NCBI GenBank assembly: GCA_938050045.1
Contig: CALLJS010000003.1
Location: forward strand, 1 to 64,000
Origin: an uncultured Sphingomonadaceae bacterium
GTDB lineage: Bacteria > Pseudomonadota > Alphaproteobacteria > Sphingomonadales > Sphingomonadaceae
Reading direction: 5' to 3'
DNA: 64,000 nucleotides
In this document: positions 43,325 to 53,772 of the stretch, in pieces
Layout of the letters: the number at the start of each line of letters is the position of its first letter
Numbering within the stretch: the first letter of the stretch is position 1
The notes under the pieces: model-generated
Told to the model about the DNA's origin: nothing
What the model saw: only the letters and a program-made list of their open reading frames with translations
Database searches by the model: none
Program-made: the position numbers and the translations under genes

Positions 43325-44097
43325 AACGATATGCCATCTGCATAGAATTTCATGGTGCGCCCTTTATGGGTTGGCAACGCCAAAGCCATGGCCCAAGCGT
43401 GCAGCAGAGCATCGAAGAAGCCATATATGGTATCACCCAACAAGAAGTTGTGTTGCAAGGCGCAGGCCGCACCGATGCAGGCGTCCATGCTCAAGCTATG
43501 GTTGCCCATTTTGATTTGGATACAAAATTATCAGATTTCCGCCTGATCGAGGGTATCAATGCCAAATTAATCCAACACCCTATCGCATTATTGGATATTG
43601 CCACCGTTGCCGATGATTGGCATGCGCGCTTCTCCTGCCATGGTCGTTCTTATCGCTATCGTATTATCAACCGGCGCGCGCCTCTGACGCACGATAAGGG
43701 CCTGGCATGGCGCGTAGCCCGCACATTAGAGGTCGATGCTATGCATGAAGCCGCGCAATGCCTGATTGGTGTGCATGATTTTACCACATTTCGTAGCACC
43801 CAATGCCAATCCAAAAGCCCTATAAAATCACTTGATACGCTGAATGTTCGCCGTATTAATGCGCATGAAATATGGGTCGAGGCCGCTGCCATTTCATTTT
43901 TGCACCATCAAGTACGCTCGATGGTGGGGTGCCTAGCCGAAGTCGGCATGGGCAAATGGGATAAGTCTGATTTGCAAGCCGCATTGGAGGCCAAAGACCG
44001 CAACGCGCTAGCGCTCAATGCGCCGCCCGATGGTTTATATTTCATCGGTGCGCGCTATGCGGATGCCCCCTTTGCAATAAAGCCAGAGCAAATTTAA
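43321..44097 (+). CDS. truA: tRNA pseudouridine(38-40) synthase
   Basis: 258 aa. Catalytic Asp52 lies in [22 protein letters not shown] and [11 protein letters not shown] are the other family motifs. It modifies U38-U40 in tRNA anticodon arms. Coupled to fmt (ATGA overlap). Convergent with the amidotransferase gene, 22 bp gap. Confidence 0.97.
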   Translation: MKRYAICIEFHGAPFMGWQRQSHGPSVQQSIEEAIYGITQQEVVLQGAGRTDAGVHAQAMVAHFDLDTKLSDFRLIEGINAKLIQHPIALLDIATVADDWHARFSCHGRSYRYRIINRRAPLTHDKGLAWRVARTLEVDAMHEAAQCLIGVHDFTTFRSTQCQSKSPIKSLDTLNVRRINAHEIWVEAAAISFLHHQVRSMVGCLAEVGMGKWDKSDLQAALEAKDRNALALNAPPDGLYFIGARYADAPFAIKPEQI

Positions 44098-44119
44098 TTG
44101 GCTATTATAAGGTCGGGCC

Positions 44120-46012
44120 TTAACCAAATATCTTTTGCACCGATTTTTCAAGCACCACTAATTGCCATAATGTACGGCTATTATCGCTCTTGCCGCCGAT
44201 ATGGTCTTCGGCCAATTTGCGCAGCCCATCTGCTTTGAACCAACCGCTTTGTTCCAATATGCTGCTGCTTGAAATGCTCCGCGCTGTCTCGGCTAATGGC
44301 CCACGAAACCATTGCGCTATAGGCGTTACAAAGCCCATTTTAGGGCGATATAATATGTCATCGGGCAAATATTTTTCAAGACTATGCTTCATCAAATATT
44401 TACCTTGTCCGCGCCGTACGCGCATATTTTCGGGAAGCTTTGCAGCAAATTCAACTAGATTATGATCCAACAAAGGCTCGCGCGCTTCTAAGCTCGCCCC
44501 CATGCTCGCGCGGTCAACTTTGGTCAAAATATCGCCAGGCAACCACATTTTCATATCCGCATATTGCGCTTGGTCGAGACCGCTTCTCGCAGGCGCATTT
44601 TGCATTAAATCATGCATATGGGCTTCGGATGAATACCCCTCTATACTGCGCAGCATTTTGGCAGAATATAACGCCATTCTGTGCGATGGCGATGTGACAC
44701 CCACGGCCTCGCTATAGCCTTCATAGCCTTCTCTCGCCAGCGATAGGAGCGTGGTTTTGGCACGCAGAGGGCGCGGTGCCCAATCCGCTTTTGGATAATA
44801 TTTGCCCAAGGTTCCAAATAATGAACCGCGCAAAGGCGATGGAAATAATGCTCTGATGCGCTCTTCTCCATGATGAAACACATGGCGGCGATACCCCGCC
44901 ATTGCTTCATCTGCACCATCACCCGACAACGCCACGGTCACATTTTCGCGCGCCAATTGGCATAAGCGGTAAGTCGGCAATGCAGACGCATCGGCAAATG
45001 GTTCATCATAAAGGTCGGTCAGTTGATCCAGCAAAGTATAATCATCCGATGCGACGGTTCGGCTGTGATGATTGGTTAAGAAACGATTGGCAATTTGATC
45101 TGCATATCCGCTTTCATCCAACTTGGCTTCGTTAAACCCTATCGAGCAGCTATTTACTGGATTAGTAGATAATTCGCTCATCAATGCGACCACTGCGCTG
45201 CTGTCTACACCGCCCGATAAAAATGCGCCCAAAGGCACGTCGGATACCATACGAGATTGCACCGCATCGCGCATTAAGCGCAATAATTCTTCTTGCAATT
45301 CAGCTTCACTGCCCGAGACGCGATCGGAAAAATCAACATCCCACCATTGTATTTCTTTGGGGATTTTCTTGCCTTGTTCAAGGAGCAGATAATGGCCTGC
45401 TGCTAATTTTTGAACAGACGATACAATAGAGGTATGATCGGGAACATAGCCAAAAGCGAGATAGTCATCAAGCGCATGTAAATTGGGTTCTTTGCGCAAT
45501 GCAGGATGCGCCAATAATGCCTTTAGCTCTGAACCAAATATGACACTACCATCGGATAATTGCGCATAAAATAGAGGCTTAACGCCCAAACGATCCCGCG
45601 CAATGAATAAGGATTTTTTACGCGCATCATACAGGGCGAAAGCAAACATGCCTTGGAAATGCTTTAAGCAATCAACGCCCCAATGGTCCCAACCATGCAA
45701 AATGACTTCGCTATCGCCATCGGTCAGAAATTGATAACCCGCATTTTGTAATATGGTGCGCAATTTTTTATAATTATAAATCTCGCCATTGAAACTAAGC
45801 ACGCGCTTTTCATCAGCAGAAGCCATAGGTTGCGGGCTTCCTTCGACATCAATGATAGACAATCGCCGATGCCCCAAACCAACGCCAGCCGCCGTCCATA
45901 CACCGCTGCCATCTGGGCCGCGATGCACCATGGGGTCGCACATGGTTTTAATGCGTTTGGGATCTACTGGCTTGGCCGTTTCCAAATGGAATATGCCTGC
46001 TATTGCGCACAT
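44120..46012 (-). CDS. XrtA-system asparagine-synthetase-like amidotransferase
   Basis: 630 aa. N-terminal class II glutaminase domain with nucleophile Cys2 (MCAIAGIF) and HRGPDGSG; C-terminal AMP-forming domain with pyrophosphate loop LSGGVDSSAV. This form is the amidotransferase found in exosortase A clusters, presumed to amidate a sugar or amino acid decorating the exopolysaccharide; substrate not known. Last gene of the minus-strand EPS operon, two bases after xrtA. Confidence 0.92.
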   Translation of the reverse strand: MCAIAGIFHLETAKPVDPKRIKTMCDPMVHRGPDGSGVWTAAGVGLGHRRLSIIDVEGSPQPMASADEKRVLSFNGEIYNYKKLRTILQNAGYQFLTDGDSEVILHGWDHWGVDCLKHFQGMFAFALYDARKKSLFIARDRLGVKPLFYAQLSDGSVIFGSELKALLAHPALRKEPNLHALDDYLAFGYVPDHTSIVSSVQKLAAGHYLLLEQGKKIPKEIQWWDVDFSDRVSGSEAELQEELLRLMRDAVQSRMVSDVPLGAFLSGGVDSSAVVALMSELSTNPVNSCSIGFNEAKLDESGYADQIANRFLTNHHSRTVASDDYTLLDQLTDLYDEPFADASALPTYRLCQLARENVTVALSGDGADEAMAGYRRHVFHHGEERIRALFPSPLRGSLFGTLGKYYPKADWAPRPLRAKTTLLSLAREGYEGYSEAVGVTSPSHRMALYSAKMLRSIEGYSSEAHMHDLMQNAPARSGLDQAQYADMKMWLPGDILTKVDRASMGASLEAREPLLDHNLVEFAAKLPENMRVRRGQGKYLMKHSLEKYLPDDILYRPKMGFVTPIAQWFRGPLAETARSISSSSILEQSGWFKADGLRKLAEDHIGGKSDNSRTLWQLVVLEKSVQKIFG

Positions 46013-46013
46013 A

Positions 46014-47558
46014 TTATTCGATACCCGCTGAGCGATCGGCTAGATCATCAATAGTGCCCAAATCCGTCAAAAATTTCTCCATATCCGCTTTTGTATCGAC
46101 TCCATCTTTATGCTCTGCCGATATAAGGACAGCAACAGATTGTTGATTGGACAGAGTCAATTTTGATAATAATGTCGCCAATTTGACTGTGAGAGCACTG
46201 CCCGTTGTAATTCCATTAACGCGGTAATAGCTATAAACATCGCGCGATACTGGGCCAGGCGCGGTAATGCGCTCTCCTTTTGCACCATTGGGCGCATCAA
46301 TATTTGCGCTCCATGACCAATCGCTGTCAGGGCCAATCGAACCTTGGCCAAAACCGATTAATTCGCGCCCCTCTTCTTGGCGGTCAAACACTATGATAGC
46401 CATGTCAATGATACGGCCCTGGCTATCTCTATATCTTTGCCCAACATTAAAATTAGAGCCAGCGAAATAAGGTTGCCAATCATAAAGCGGCTCATACGCT
46501 GTTTTTTCCCATCCCGAAATTTCAGGGGCAATCAATGCATCGGGTACCACCGATGATTTTGCCGCAATAGCGCTCGACCATAAAAATGGAATTATCATAA
46601 TCGCAGCGATCGATGATAATGCCTTATTTTTTGGCATTTCATATTTTGGCGTCCCTACCAATGCTGATGGGTCAAACGCGGCTTCATCGATATGCTTGTC
46701 AAACCAACGCCAGCCAATCGCCATAACCAGCAGCAAAACCAATGCAAAAAATATCCAACCATAGAATATATGGTCGAAACCAGCGGCAAATTCTATCCCA
46801 ATATGGTGCGCGATATATATCGTACCCCAAGCGCGTATTCCATTGGCAATAATGGGGGTGATGACGCATAAAATCATGAATGTTATTCTGCGTATCCAGC
46901 TTTTGAAACAAATATTTGATACCAAAGCACCATAAGCAATCATCGCGATCAAAAATTCAATACCAGAGCAAGCTTCGGCGACCCTGAAATAACCCGTTGG
47001 CGTTGTGATAAAGATACCATCTATATAGGCTGGAATATCCACAAGATTGAGCAAGAACATGCACATATCAGCCGTAATAGTCTGTAACCAAGGCACCAAT
47101 TCATCGCCAATTGGCACCATGAAAAATGCATAAAATAATGGAAATAATAAGCCCCTGCTGACATTATATCCCAAGATGGTAATTACCGCCCCTTGCAGCA
47201 GCATCACCAAAGCTAATTGCCGTGCTAATGCAACGCCCGCAAAATCTCCTAATAGCCAACCCACGCTGGCCACCATCATATAAATTAAGCCAGGCGCAAA
47301 ATAATGCGGTGTGATGACAATCACTTCTTCTTTGCGCCGCGCGACAAGCCATATCAAAATAGGTAGAATTAACAGGCAATGATTAAAAGTAGAGCTGTTC
47401 CACCATATCCCAACAATATCGCGAGCATCGGCAAAAAATAGCAATAATATCGCCGCCCAAATCGCACCAAGATACGTTAAATGCAATTTCCAACCCTGCG
47501 CATCTTTTGGAGCAGCGTCTTGCTTTTCTTGCCTAATAGTGATGGCCTTATCACTCAT
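46014..47558 (-). CDS. xrtA: Exosortase A fused to EpsI domain
   Basis: 514 aa. About eight N-terminal membrane helices with the transpeptidase-like triad Cys197 (EACSGIEFL), Arg242 (NGIRAWGT) and His263 (DHIFYGW). It cuts PEP-CTERM sorting signals on exported proteins. Residues ~300-514 form a periplasmic EpsI-like domain (ISGWEKTAY...YDWQPYF...VNGITTGSALTVKLATLL), the usual XrtA fusion in this order. Start overlaps the stop of the glycosyltransferase (ATGA). No PEP-CTERM protein is encoded in the window. Confidence 0.95.
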   Translation of the reverse strand: MSDKAITIRQEKQDAAPKDAQGWKLHLTYLGAIWAAILLLFFADARDIVGIWWNSSTFNHCLLILPILIWLVARRKEEVIVITPHYFAPGLIYMMVASVGWLLGDFAGVALARQLALVMLLQGAVITILGYNVSRGLLFPLFYAFFMVPIGDELVPWLQTITADMCMFLLNLVDIPAYIDGIFITTPTGYFRVAEACSGIEFLIAMIAYGALVSNICFKSWIRRITFMILCVITPIIANGIRAWGTIYIAHHIGIEFAAGFDHIFYGWIFFALVLLLVMAIGWRWFDKHIDEAAFDPSALVGTPKYEMPKNKALSSIAAIMIIPFLWSSAIAAKSSVVPDALIAPEISGWEKTAYEPLYDWQPYFAGSNFNVGQRYRDSQGRIIDMAIIVFDRQEEGRELIGFGQGSIGPDSDWSWSANIDAPNGAKGERITAPGPVSRDVYSYYRVNGITTGSALTVKLATLLSKLTLSNQQSVAVLISAEHKDGVDTKADMEKFLTDLGTIDDLADRSAGIE

Positions 47559-48781
47559 GCAGCATCCTCAATCTGCATGATAGCATCTAGCGAGGCTAAT
47601 TGCTCTTCCCAACTATAATGCTTGATAACATGCGCACGCGCCGCTTTGCCGATTTTCTTAGCCAGCGCACTATTGCCGAGCAGTTGATTAATATAAGCGG
47701 CTTCTTGTTTATAATCATCGGCAACATAGAAATGCTTTTCATGGTCTGCGGCAATTCCCGTTGCCGCAGCATTAGATGCAACAACAGCTTTCTGCATCGC
47801 CATTGCTTCGAGGACTTTATTTTGAATACCGCGCGCAATTTGCAATGGCGCTACCACCAAATCAGCGGCATCGATCCACCCTCTAATATCATCCACCGCG
47901 CCCGTGACCGTAACGCTATGATGAGAATTTAATGCCCATACTTCATCGCTGGGATTACGTCCAACAATAGCAAAATGGGCATTGGGATTAACAACACGCA
48001 CGCGCGGCAGTATTTTATCGACAAAATAGCACACAGCTTCGACATTTGGTCGATAATCCATCTGCCCTGTAAAAATCATTAGCGGATGCGATTGAACCTG
48101 CTCATCATCCAATTTTGCAAAGCTGGCTTTGGGATTAAAATAGTCCAAATCAATGCCATTACCCAATGATTTTATCGTATCAACCCCCAGCTTAGAGCGT
48201 TGTTGAAATAATTGAGCTTCGGCTGGACTAACAAACAAATTCATATCGGCACGGGCCGCTGTTACATGCTCAAAATCGGCCAACAACCTGCCTTCACGGG
48301 CATTAACCCAACGCATTGGACGCTGCAATAAAGAGGCATGCTCTTGGCCATAACTTTCAAACTTTGCGCTATCGACATCGACAAAATCCATCACAAAACG
48401 GCCCGAAAATGTGTCGGGTATAAATTGCGCAAGCTGCCCTGAAAAGACATAAATATGAGAGATATTATGTTGCGCTAACACTTTATTTACATAAGTTTGC
48501 ATAGCATCGGAGGCAAAGCTTGTCACCGATACAGCTTTGGTGAAGAGCAGTGCTTCTAAGCCTGATTTCCACTGCGCTTTGGCTCGCTTTTCAACATGAA
48601 CCGATGCGCAAATCGCTTGCAAATCTGCGGCAAAACTTGCATCTCTATCATCATCAGCAAAGGTCCCTATATGTACAGGAGCCATTTGCACTAAGCGTTT
48701 TAATATATGATGCGAACGAATTTTATCACCGCGATCCGGTGGCCATGGAATGCGGTGTGAGAGGAATAAAATCTCACCCAT
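47555..48781 (-). CDS. XrtA-system glycosyltransferase (GT4-like)
   Basis: 408 aa. Starts MGEILFLSHRIPWPPDRGDKI, the signature of the PEP-CTERM-associated sugar transferases, with a C-terminal GT-B nucleotide-sugar site (FTGQMDYRPNVEA, VGRNPS, VAPLQIARGIQNKVLEAMAM). It adds a sugar to the lipid-linked EPS precursor. Start 48781 shares a base with the upstream stop (TAATG). Confidence 0.92.
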   Translation of the reverse strand: MGEILFLSHRIPWPPDRGDKIRSHHILKRLVQMAPVHIGTFADDDRDASFAADLQAICASVHVEKRAKAQWKSGLEALLFTKAVSVTSFASDAMQTYVNKVLAQHNISHIYVFSGQLAQFIPDTFSGRFVMDFVDVDSAKFESYGQEHASLLQRPMRWVNAREGRLLADFEHVTAARADMNLFVSPAEAQLFQQRSKLGVDTIKSLGNGIDLDYFNPKASFAKLDDEQVQSHPLMIFTGQMDYRPNVEAVCYFVDKILPRVRVVNPNAHFAIVGRNPSDEVWALNSHHSVTVTGAVDDIRGWIDAADLVVAPLQIARGIQNKVLEAMAMQKAVVASNAAATGIAADHEKHFYVADDYKQEAAYINQLLGNSALAKKIGKAARAHVIKHYSWEEQLASLDAIMQIEDAA

Positions 48782-49854
48782 TAACCTATTCCTTTGGCAA
48801 TCCAAGGGCCCAATCTATTGGTTATACTCAAGGGTAATTTTTGCCATAATGAAATCTGTAATTTATATTTTGGGCTATTGGGGTCAATATCGCGAGCCTC
48901 GCTATTATCGGCTGTTCTCATAGCATAAGATAACGGCTCTGGTTCAAACCCCCAGTTTTTCTTATATACATAGGCACCCGATCCTGTTTTAGAACGGCCA
49001 AAATCAAAATGCGTGCAGCCACGGCGGCGCGCGTGATTCATAAGTTCATAATACATAATATCATTAGCGCGCAAAGCACGCGCTTGCCATATCCCCCCGC
49101 CCCAATAGGGCATTACAGCAGCTTTGTGATAGAGGCTCAATACGCTTGCGACGGGCTGGCTATCTTTGCAAACCGTCAAAATATCGGTATCTTCGCCAAA
49201 AGCACGAAACACGCCTTCTATAAGAGATTTTGGAAATACTGGCGTTCCCAAATTACGCACGCTTTGCGCATAAATATCATAATGCCAATCTATATCGCGC
49301 TGCTCTCGGCCAATATGAATTTCCAATTCATTCTTAAGCCCTTTGCGCACTTCCGCTCTTTGTTTGCGCGGGATAGCGAGCAATTCGGCGGCGTCATCTT
49401 TGGCCAATGCGCGCGCAAAATTGGCATGCGCACCTTGCTTAACTTGCCAAGCATCAGCCGGCAAAACACCACCGCGTAATTCAACTGTTGGACAGGAATG
49501 ACGCTGAGCATATTGCCATGCCATGTCAGCCAATCTGCTGACTGCGGTTGGGCTATCGGATAAAATTCCACCGCTGACTGAAAATCCTGATGACACTAAT
49601 GCACGTCCAAAAATTGGCGAATGCACGATGTGCAAAGGCAATACCCCTAATAAATCACCAGCCTTATTCTCAGCCAATAAATATAATGCTTCTTGGCCTG
49701 TTCCTTCGGCTGCTGCTATGACCCAATGCGGACGATGGAAAGGACTGCTATCGGTGCGCTGCATCAGCCAAGCATCGATGCGCGTTAATTCGAGAGGATC
49801 ATTAATATCGGCCTCTCGCACTGATATGCGCTGTTTTATGATTGGAGCGTTCAT
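48781..49854 (-). CDS. XrtA-system FemAB/GNAT-like transferase
   Basis: 357 aa. FemAB-type double GNAT fold: DINDPLELTRIDAWL and SPFHRPHWVIAAAEGTGQ at the N-terminus, later YWGGGIWQARALRANDIMYYELMNHARRRGCTHFDFGRSK. Family members are tied to exosortase clusters; likely aminoacyl or acyl transfer to polysaccharide. Start overlaps the deacetylase stop by ATGA. Confidence 0.9.
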   Translation of the reverse strand: MNAPIIKQRISVREADINDPLELTRIDAWLMQRTDSSPFHRPHWVIAAAEGTGQEALYLLAENKAGDLLGVLPLHIVHSPIFGRALVSSGFSVSGGILSDSPTAVSRLADMAWQYAQRHSCPTVELRGGVLPADAWQVKQGAHANFARALAKDDAAELLAIPRKQRAEVRKGLKNELEIHIGREQRDIDWHYDIYAQSVRNLGTPVFPKSLIEGVFRAFGEDTDILTVCKDSQPVASVLSLYHKAAVMPYWGGGIWQARALRANDIMYYELMNHARRRGCTHFDFGRSKTGSGAYVYKKNWGFEPEPLSYAMRTADNSEARDIDPNSPKYKLQISLWQKLPLSITNRLGPWIAKGIG

Positions 49855-50729
49855 GCAGCCCTCTTAACCTTGCTATTTTTGCGTTCCAGTTTCTCGCGCG
49901 CTACCATTTCATCCATGCGTTCCCATTCGAAATCACCGATTAATTTTTCTAATTTAGCCTCCATCACGGATAGCCGAGAATAATGGCGTAATTTCGATTT
50001 TAAGGGTGCATTTTTTACGCGAGGTTGATGGGGGTCAATTTCCCATGGATGGAAATAAATGATCGCAGGCTGCCCTTCATCATTATTAACTTGTTTGATA
50101 GCCCAATTTGAAAAAGCGTAAGGAAGCAAGCGAAAGAAACCGCCGCCGCCAGCCGCCAATCTCTTAGGCCCAAGCTGAGCAGTTGTTACTGGAATCTCTA
50201 AAAAATCATTGTCTTTTACAGGTTCATAGGCAAATCGCGGGGCATCGGGCCAACCATAATGATCGTGCTTGATTGGCGCGACGCTTGATGAATATTCATA
50301 GCCATGGTCTGCCAATATCGCGTGCGCCCATGGCGTTCTTGGGTCGATTGAGAAGCTTGGGGCGCGATAACCGCATATTTTTTCACCCGATAAATCCTCT
50401 AATATGGCGCGTGATTTTTTCAAATCAGCAGAAAATTGATCTGCCGTAAAAGTAAAAACACGATCATGAGCATAACCATGGCTAGCCACTTCATGCCCTT
50501 GCTCAACAATACGTTTAATCAATTTGGGGCACCGTTCAGCCACCCATCCTAAAATGAAAAAAGTCGCTTTTATATTGGTACGTTCAAATAGGGCCAAAAC
50601 AGCATCGCTATTTTGTTCAGCGCGCAGCTCTAGATTATTCCAATCATCGCGGTCGATAACTGTTTCAAATGCGCCGACTTGAAACCAATCTTCAATATCG
50701 ACTGAAATAGCATTTCGCATCGAACTCAC
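49851..50729 (-). CDS. XrtA-system polysaccharide deacetylase
   Basis: 292 aa. NodB homology domain with catalytic/metal motifs SVDIEDWFQ (Asp-Asp) and HEVASHGYAHDR (His-x3-His), followed by GYRAPSFSID, then a DUF3473-type C-terminus. It removes N-acetyl groups from the exopolysaccharide in the envelope; no signal peptide is visible, as is usual for this subfamily. Confidence 0.92.
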   Translation of the reverse strand: MSSMRNAISVDIEDWFQVGAFETVIDRDDWNNLELRAEQNSDAVLALFERTNIKATFFILGWVAERCPKLIKRIVEQGHEVASHGYAHDRVFTFTADQFSADLKKSRAILEDLSGEKICGYRAPSFSIDPRTPWAHAILADHGYEYSSSVAPIKHDHYGWPDAPRFAYEPVKDNDFLEIPVTTAQLGPKRLAAGGGGFFRLLPYAFSNWAIKQVNNDEGQPAIIYFHPWEIDPHQPRVKNAPLKSKLRHYSRLSVMEAKLEKLIGDFEWERMDEMVAREKLERKNSKVKRAA

Positions 50730-50779
50730 TCCACCAAATCAGCAGTTAATATAGTATTGCTCTGCTGCAATATTGCTTA

Positions 50780-51973
50780 TTAAGCCGCTTTATTACTGTG
50801 TTGCAACTCATCATTATTTTCCATCCACTGGATCATCATTGTCAATGTGTGACGCAAGGTAATATCATGTTCTGATAATTTTGCTTCTAACATATCCACA
50901 CGATCAAGCAATTTTTGATAATCATCTGCACTATTGTTTACATATTCTGGTTTGCCACCATAATAAGGCGACATAGGAGGGGTTTGGTCTTCTTTGCTTT
51001 GCTCACTTTCAATGGTTTCAGCGACATCACCAGCTTCGGCAATAGTCTCATCAGACTTTATCGCTTCGATCAAAGAATCGTCTCTAGCTTGTTGTTCATA
51101 CATGGCTTGCGGAATATCATGAGGGCCAGCTTTTGAAGATAAAGGTGCTTCATATTCAAATGGTTGACCCGCCATATCAGCAATTACTGCTCTAATCATA
51201 TCGCTATCAATGACATGTAATTCTTCCACAGCCCCCATGAGCAAAACGCGCTGCATCAATGTGTTTAATTGACGCGGAACGCCCTTTGTTTCTTCGAACA
51301 TTTCTTCAAAAGCATCATCATTAAAGCTTGGATTGCTATCCCAACCAGCACATTTCAAACGATGCTTAATATAAGGTTCTATTTCATCGCTATCCATCGG
51401 CTCTAAATGATGGGTCGCAATGATGCGTTGGCGCAATTGTTCTAATTGAGAGCTATTGTGTATCAAGTCTCTAAATTCGGGTTGCCCCAGGAGGAAAATT
51501 TGCAAAAGAGCCGTTGAACCCAGTTGAAAATTAGACAGCATTCGCAGCTCTTCTAAAGCATCAATAGAGAGATTTTGCGCTTCATCAACAACTAACAAAC
51601 AACGGCGTCCAGCTCTTGCTTCGCTATGCAAAAATTTCTCAATCGCATTTAATGTAGATGCTTTATCAAAGCCATCTACAGTAACCCCAAAACTATTAGC
51701 AGCCATTTTGATAAGATCATCGCCATCCAATTGACTGGTGACGATGGTAGATGCAGTCAATCTTGCTGTATCGATAGTGGCCATCAAATGGCTTACCAAT
51801 GTCGTTTTTCCAGCCCCAATATCGCCAGTTATAACAATAAAACCCTCACCTTGCGCAAGGCCATAACCCAAATAAGACAGAGCTTTGCGGTGCGTGACGC
51901 TTTCAAAATAAAATATGGGATCTGGTGTCAACTGAAATGGGCGACCTTCAAATCCATAAAATTGATCATACAT
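50780..51973 (-). CDS. XrtA-system ExeA-like AAA ATPase
   Basis: 397 aa. Walker A GDIGAGKTT at residues 50-58, Walker B CLLVVDEAQ, and ExeA-like N-terminus MYDQFYGFEGRPFQLTPDP. Residues 285-397 are an acidic linker and a predicted helix. Thought to energise or regulate EPS export; exact role unproven. Lies between the deacetylase and the outer-membrane protein gene. Confidence 0.92.
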   Translation of the reverse strand: MYDQFYGFEGRPFQLTPDPIFYFESVTHRKALSYLGYGLAQGEGFIVITGDIGAGKTTLVSHLMATIDTARLTASTIVTSQLDGDDLIKMAANSFGVTVDGFDKASTLNAIEKFLHSEARAGRRCLLVVDEAQNLSIDALEELRMLSNFQLGSTALLQIFLLGQPEFRDLIHNSSQLEQLRQRIIATHHLEPMDSDEIEPYIKHRLKCAGWDSNPSFNDDAFEEMFEETKGVPRQLNTLMQRVLLMGAVEELHVIDSDMIRAVIADMAGQPFEYEAPLSSKAGPHDIPQAMYEQQARDDSLIEAIKSDETIAEAGDVAETIESEQSKEDQTPPMSPYYGGKPEYVNNSADDYQKLLDRVDMLEAKLSEHDITLRHTLTMMIQWMENNDELQHSNKAA

Positions 51974-52014
51974 ATTATTTTTCCTGATTAACCAGTGCGA
52001 TAATTCAACTAAAA

Positions 52015-53772
52015 TTAGAAGCTATAGCGAAGACCCAGCAGAGCCGATGCCGTAACTGAATCGTCAAAGTCAGATTGTTCAATCGCATCAACACCAACCG
52101 CCGCAGTAGCAGATAGCCCCGCTATAATTTGACGGAAATATGCAGCGTTAAACCCATAGGTTGATACATTACCAGCACCAGCGATGCCGCTATCGTTGAG
52201 ATTATAATAAATATTGGTTTCAATATTCGATGAACGACCAAGGCTTCTGCCCAAAAATGCTGTTGCGAAATAATTTTCATCAACTGCACCATTTAATAGA
52301 GCCTGCGCGCCTACGTCAGATGCAAAGAAACGGCGTCTATTATAACCGCCGCCAACGCCAGCGTTCCAGCCGCCTAAACGCGTGCTCAACGTGGCATTAA
52401 CACCGCGTGAGCGGAAATTAGCCGATGCTGCAGTTTGCAATGCGCCATTGAAACAAGAACTGCCATCGCGCGAGAAAGCACAGCCACCAATATTACCTGA
52501 GAGCGGATTGCGGAAGCTATCAAATTGCGTGCCAATACTTTGCAAATTATCATTAATTAAACTGCCGAAACCGCTAACGCTATCAAATGCTGAGACATTA
52601 AATGAAGTCCTATCATTTGGCTGATAGCTTAGGCTGCCTGTATATGTATCGCTACCATAGCGCCGTCCATAGCGAGCTTCCACAGAAGTTCTGCGGCTTG
52701 GGCGCCACAATACGCCAGCATCCCAAATGATGCCATCTTCTTCTAATGTCACCAATCGAGGGGAGCCTTCATCTGTTTCCAAACGACCATTTGCATCAAT
52801 AATTGGATTGCCTGCACCATCGCGCAGCGCATCGCGCTCGCTCACCTGAACATCTTCATATCCAATGCCACCAACAGCGAAAAGAGTTGGCGACAGCGGA
52901 ACGGTTACATCGCCGCGTACATAAATATCGCGGTAACGTTGGTCGAGTTGATTACCATCTTCCTGCGTAAAACCGGCACCTAAAGCCCACCCAATAGGCA
53001 AGGCTCGGCCAGGCTGCTGACCCAATGAAAGATTTGCTGATTGGCTAAAGCTTTCGCTGAAAAAATCAATGGGGGTACCGCCGCCAGCCAATGCTCCTGT
53101 ATCGCCAGATTCAGAGCGCGTATAGCCAACCAAATATTGTGCATTAAAATCGACACCATTGATATTGGTTGAGACGGTTGGCCCAGCATAAGCTGAATAA
53201 ACTTGGGTCACATTGTCTTGATTGCCAACTTGGTTAAATGCGGTTGATCCACGGCTATCAATCCCGCTGCGCGTAGCAATTCCGCCAGCTTCGATGCTCA
53301 ATTCGCGGGTAACCCGGTAGTTACCGCGTGCTAAACCAGTAACAAAATCTTGGTCTTGTATGCCATCATCATAACCAAATAAGCGTTCATAGCGTACGTT
53401 AATTTGCCCCTGTGCGCGGCGTGTTTCTATTGACGCATCAGCACCAACGGCAACGCTGCTGTAAGTCAACACATCGCTGCTACCATCATTAAAGTCCGTG
53501 AAAGCAACCTGAGTTACTTCTACAAAAGGCGTGAACTGAGCCCTTGTGCGAGAGGGCGTTCGCGAGTCAGTGCTTGTGACATTATCATCAGATTCAATAT
53601 TTTGAAGATTATTAGAACCAGTGAAATCTTGCGAAAATTCGGATTGTAACTGTTGCGCAAATGCACTAGGGACGATCATCATTGATGCTCCGCATAGCAA
53701 TATTATTTTATAATTTTTGCAAGACTTTCCTGGCCCTTTTGGGCTTAATTTATATTGATTTTTCATTGTCAT
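52015..53772 (-). CDS. XrtA-system outer-membrane beta-barrel protein
   Basis: 585 aa with signal peptide (MIVPSAFA-QQL) after a basic N-terminus, and a C-terminal domain of alternating amphipathic strands ending in aromatic GLRYSF, the outer-membrane signature. Matches the beta-barrel protein regularly found in exosortase A clusters, possibly the EPS export pore. Start 53772 overlaps the kinase stop by ATGA; ATG at 53766 is an alternative. Confidence 0.85.
   Translation of the reverse strand: MTMKNQYKLSPKGPGKSCKNYKIILLCGASMMIVPSAFAQQLQSEFSQDFTGSNNLQNIESDDNVTSTDSRTPSRTRAQFTPFVEVTQVAFTDFNDGSSDVLTYSSVAVGADASIETRRAQGQINVRYERLFGYDDGIQDQDFVTGLARGNYRVTRELSIEAGGIATRSGIDSRGSTAFNQVGNQDNVTQVYSAYAGPTVSTNINGVDFNAQYLVGYTRSESGDTGALAGGGTPIDFFSESFSQSANLSLGQQPGRALPIGWALGAGFTQEDGNQLDQRYRDIYVRGDVTVPLSPTLFAVGGIGYEDVQVSERDALRDGAGNPIIDANGRLETDEGSPRLVTLEEDGIIWDAGVLWRPSRRTSVEARYGRRYGSDTYTGSLSYQPNDRTSFNVSAFDSVSGFGSLINDNLQSIGTQFDSFRNPLSGNIGGCAFSRDGSSCFNGALQTAASANFRSRGVNATLSTRLGGWNAGVGGGYNRRRFFASDVGAQALLNGAVDENYFATAFLGRSLGRSSNIETNIYYNLNDSGIAGAGNVSTYGFNAAYFRQIIAGLSATAAVGVDAIEQSDFDDSVTASALLGLRYSF

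Noticed and set aside
52015-53772. PEP-CTERM signal in the beta-barrel protein
   Set aside because: The C-terminus ends GLRYSF, an outer-membrane aromatic end, with no PEP motif, helix or basic tail.
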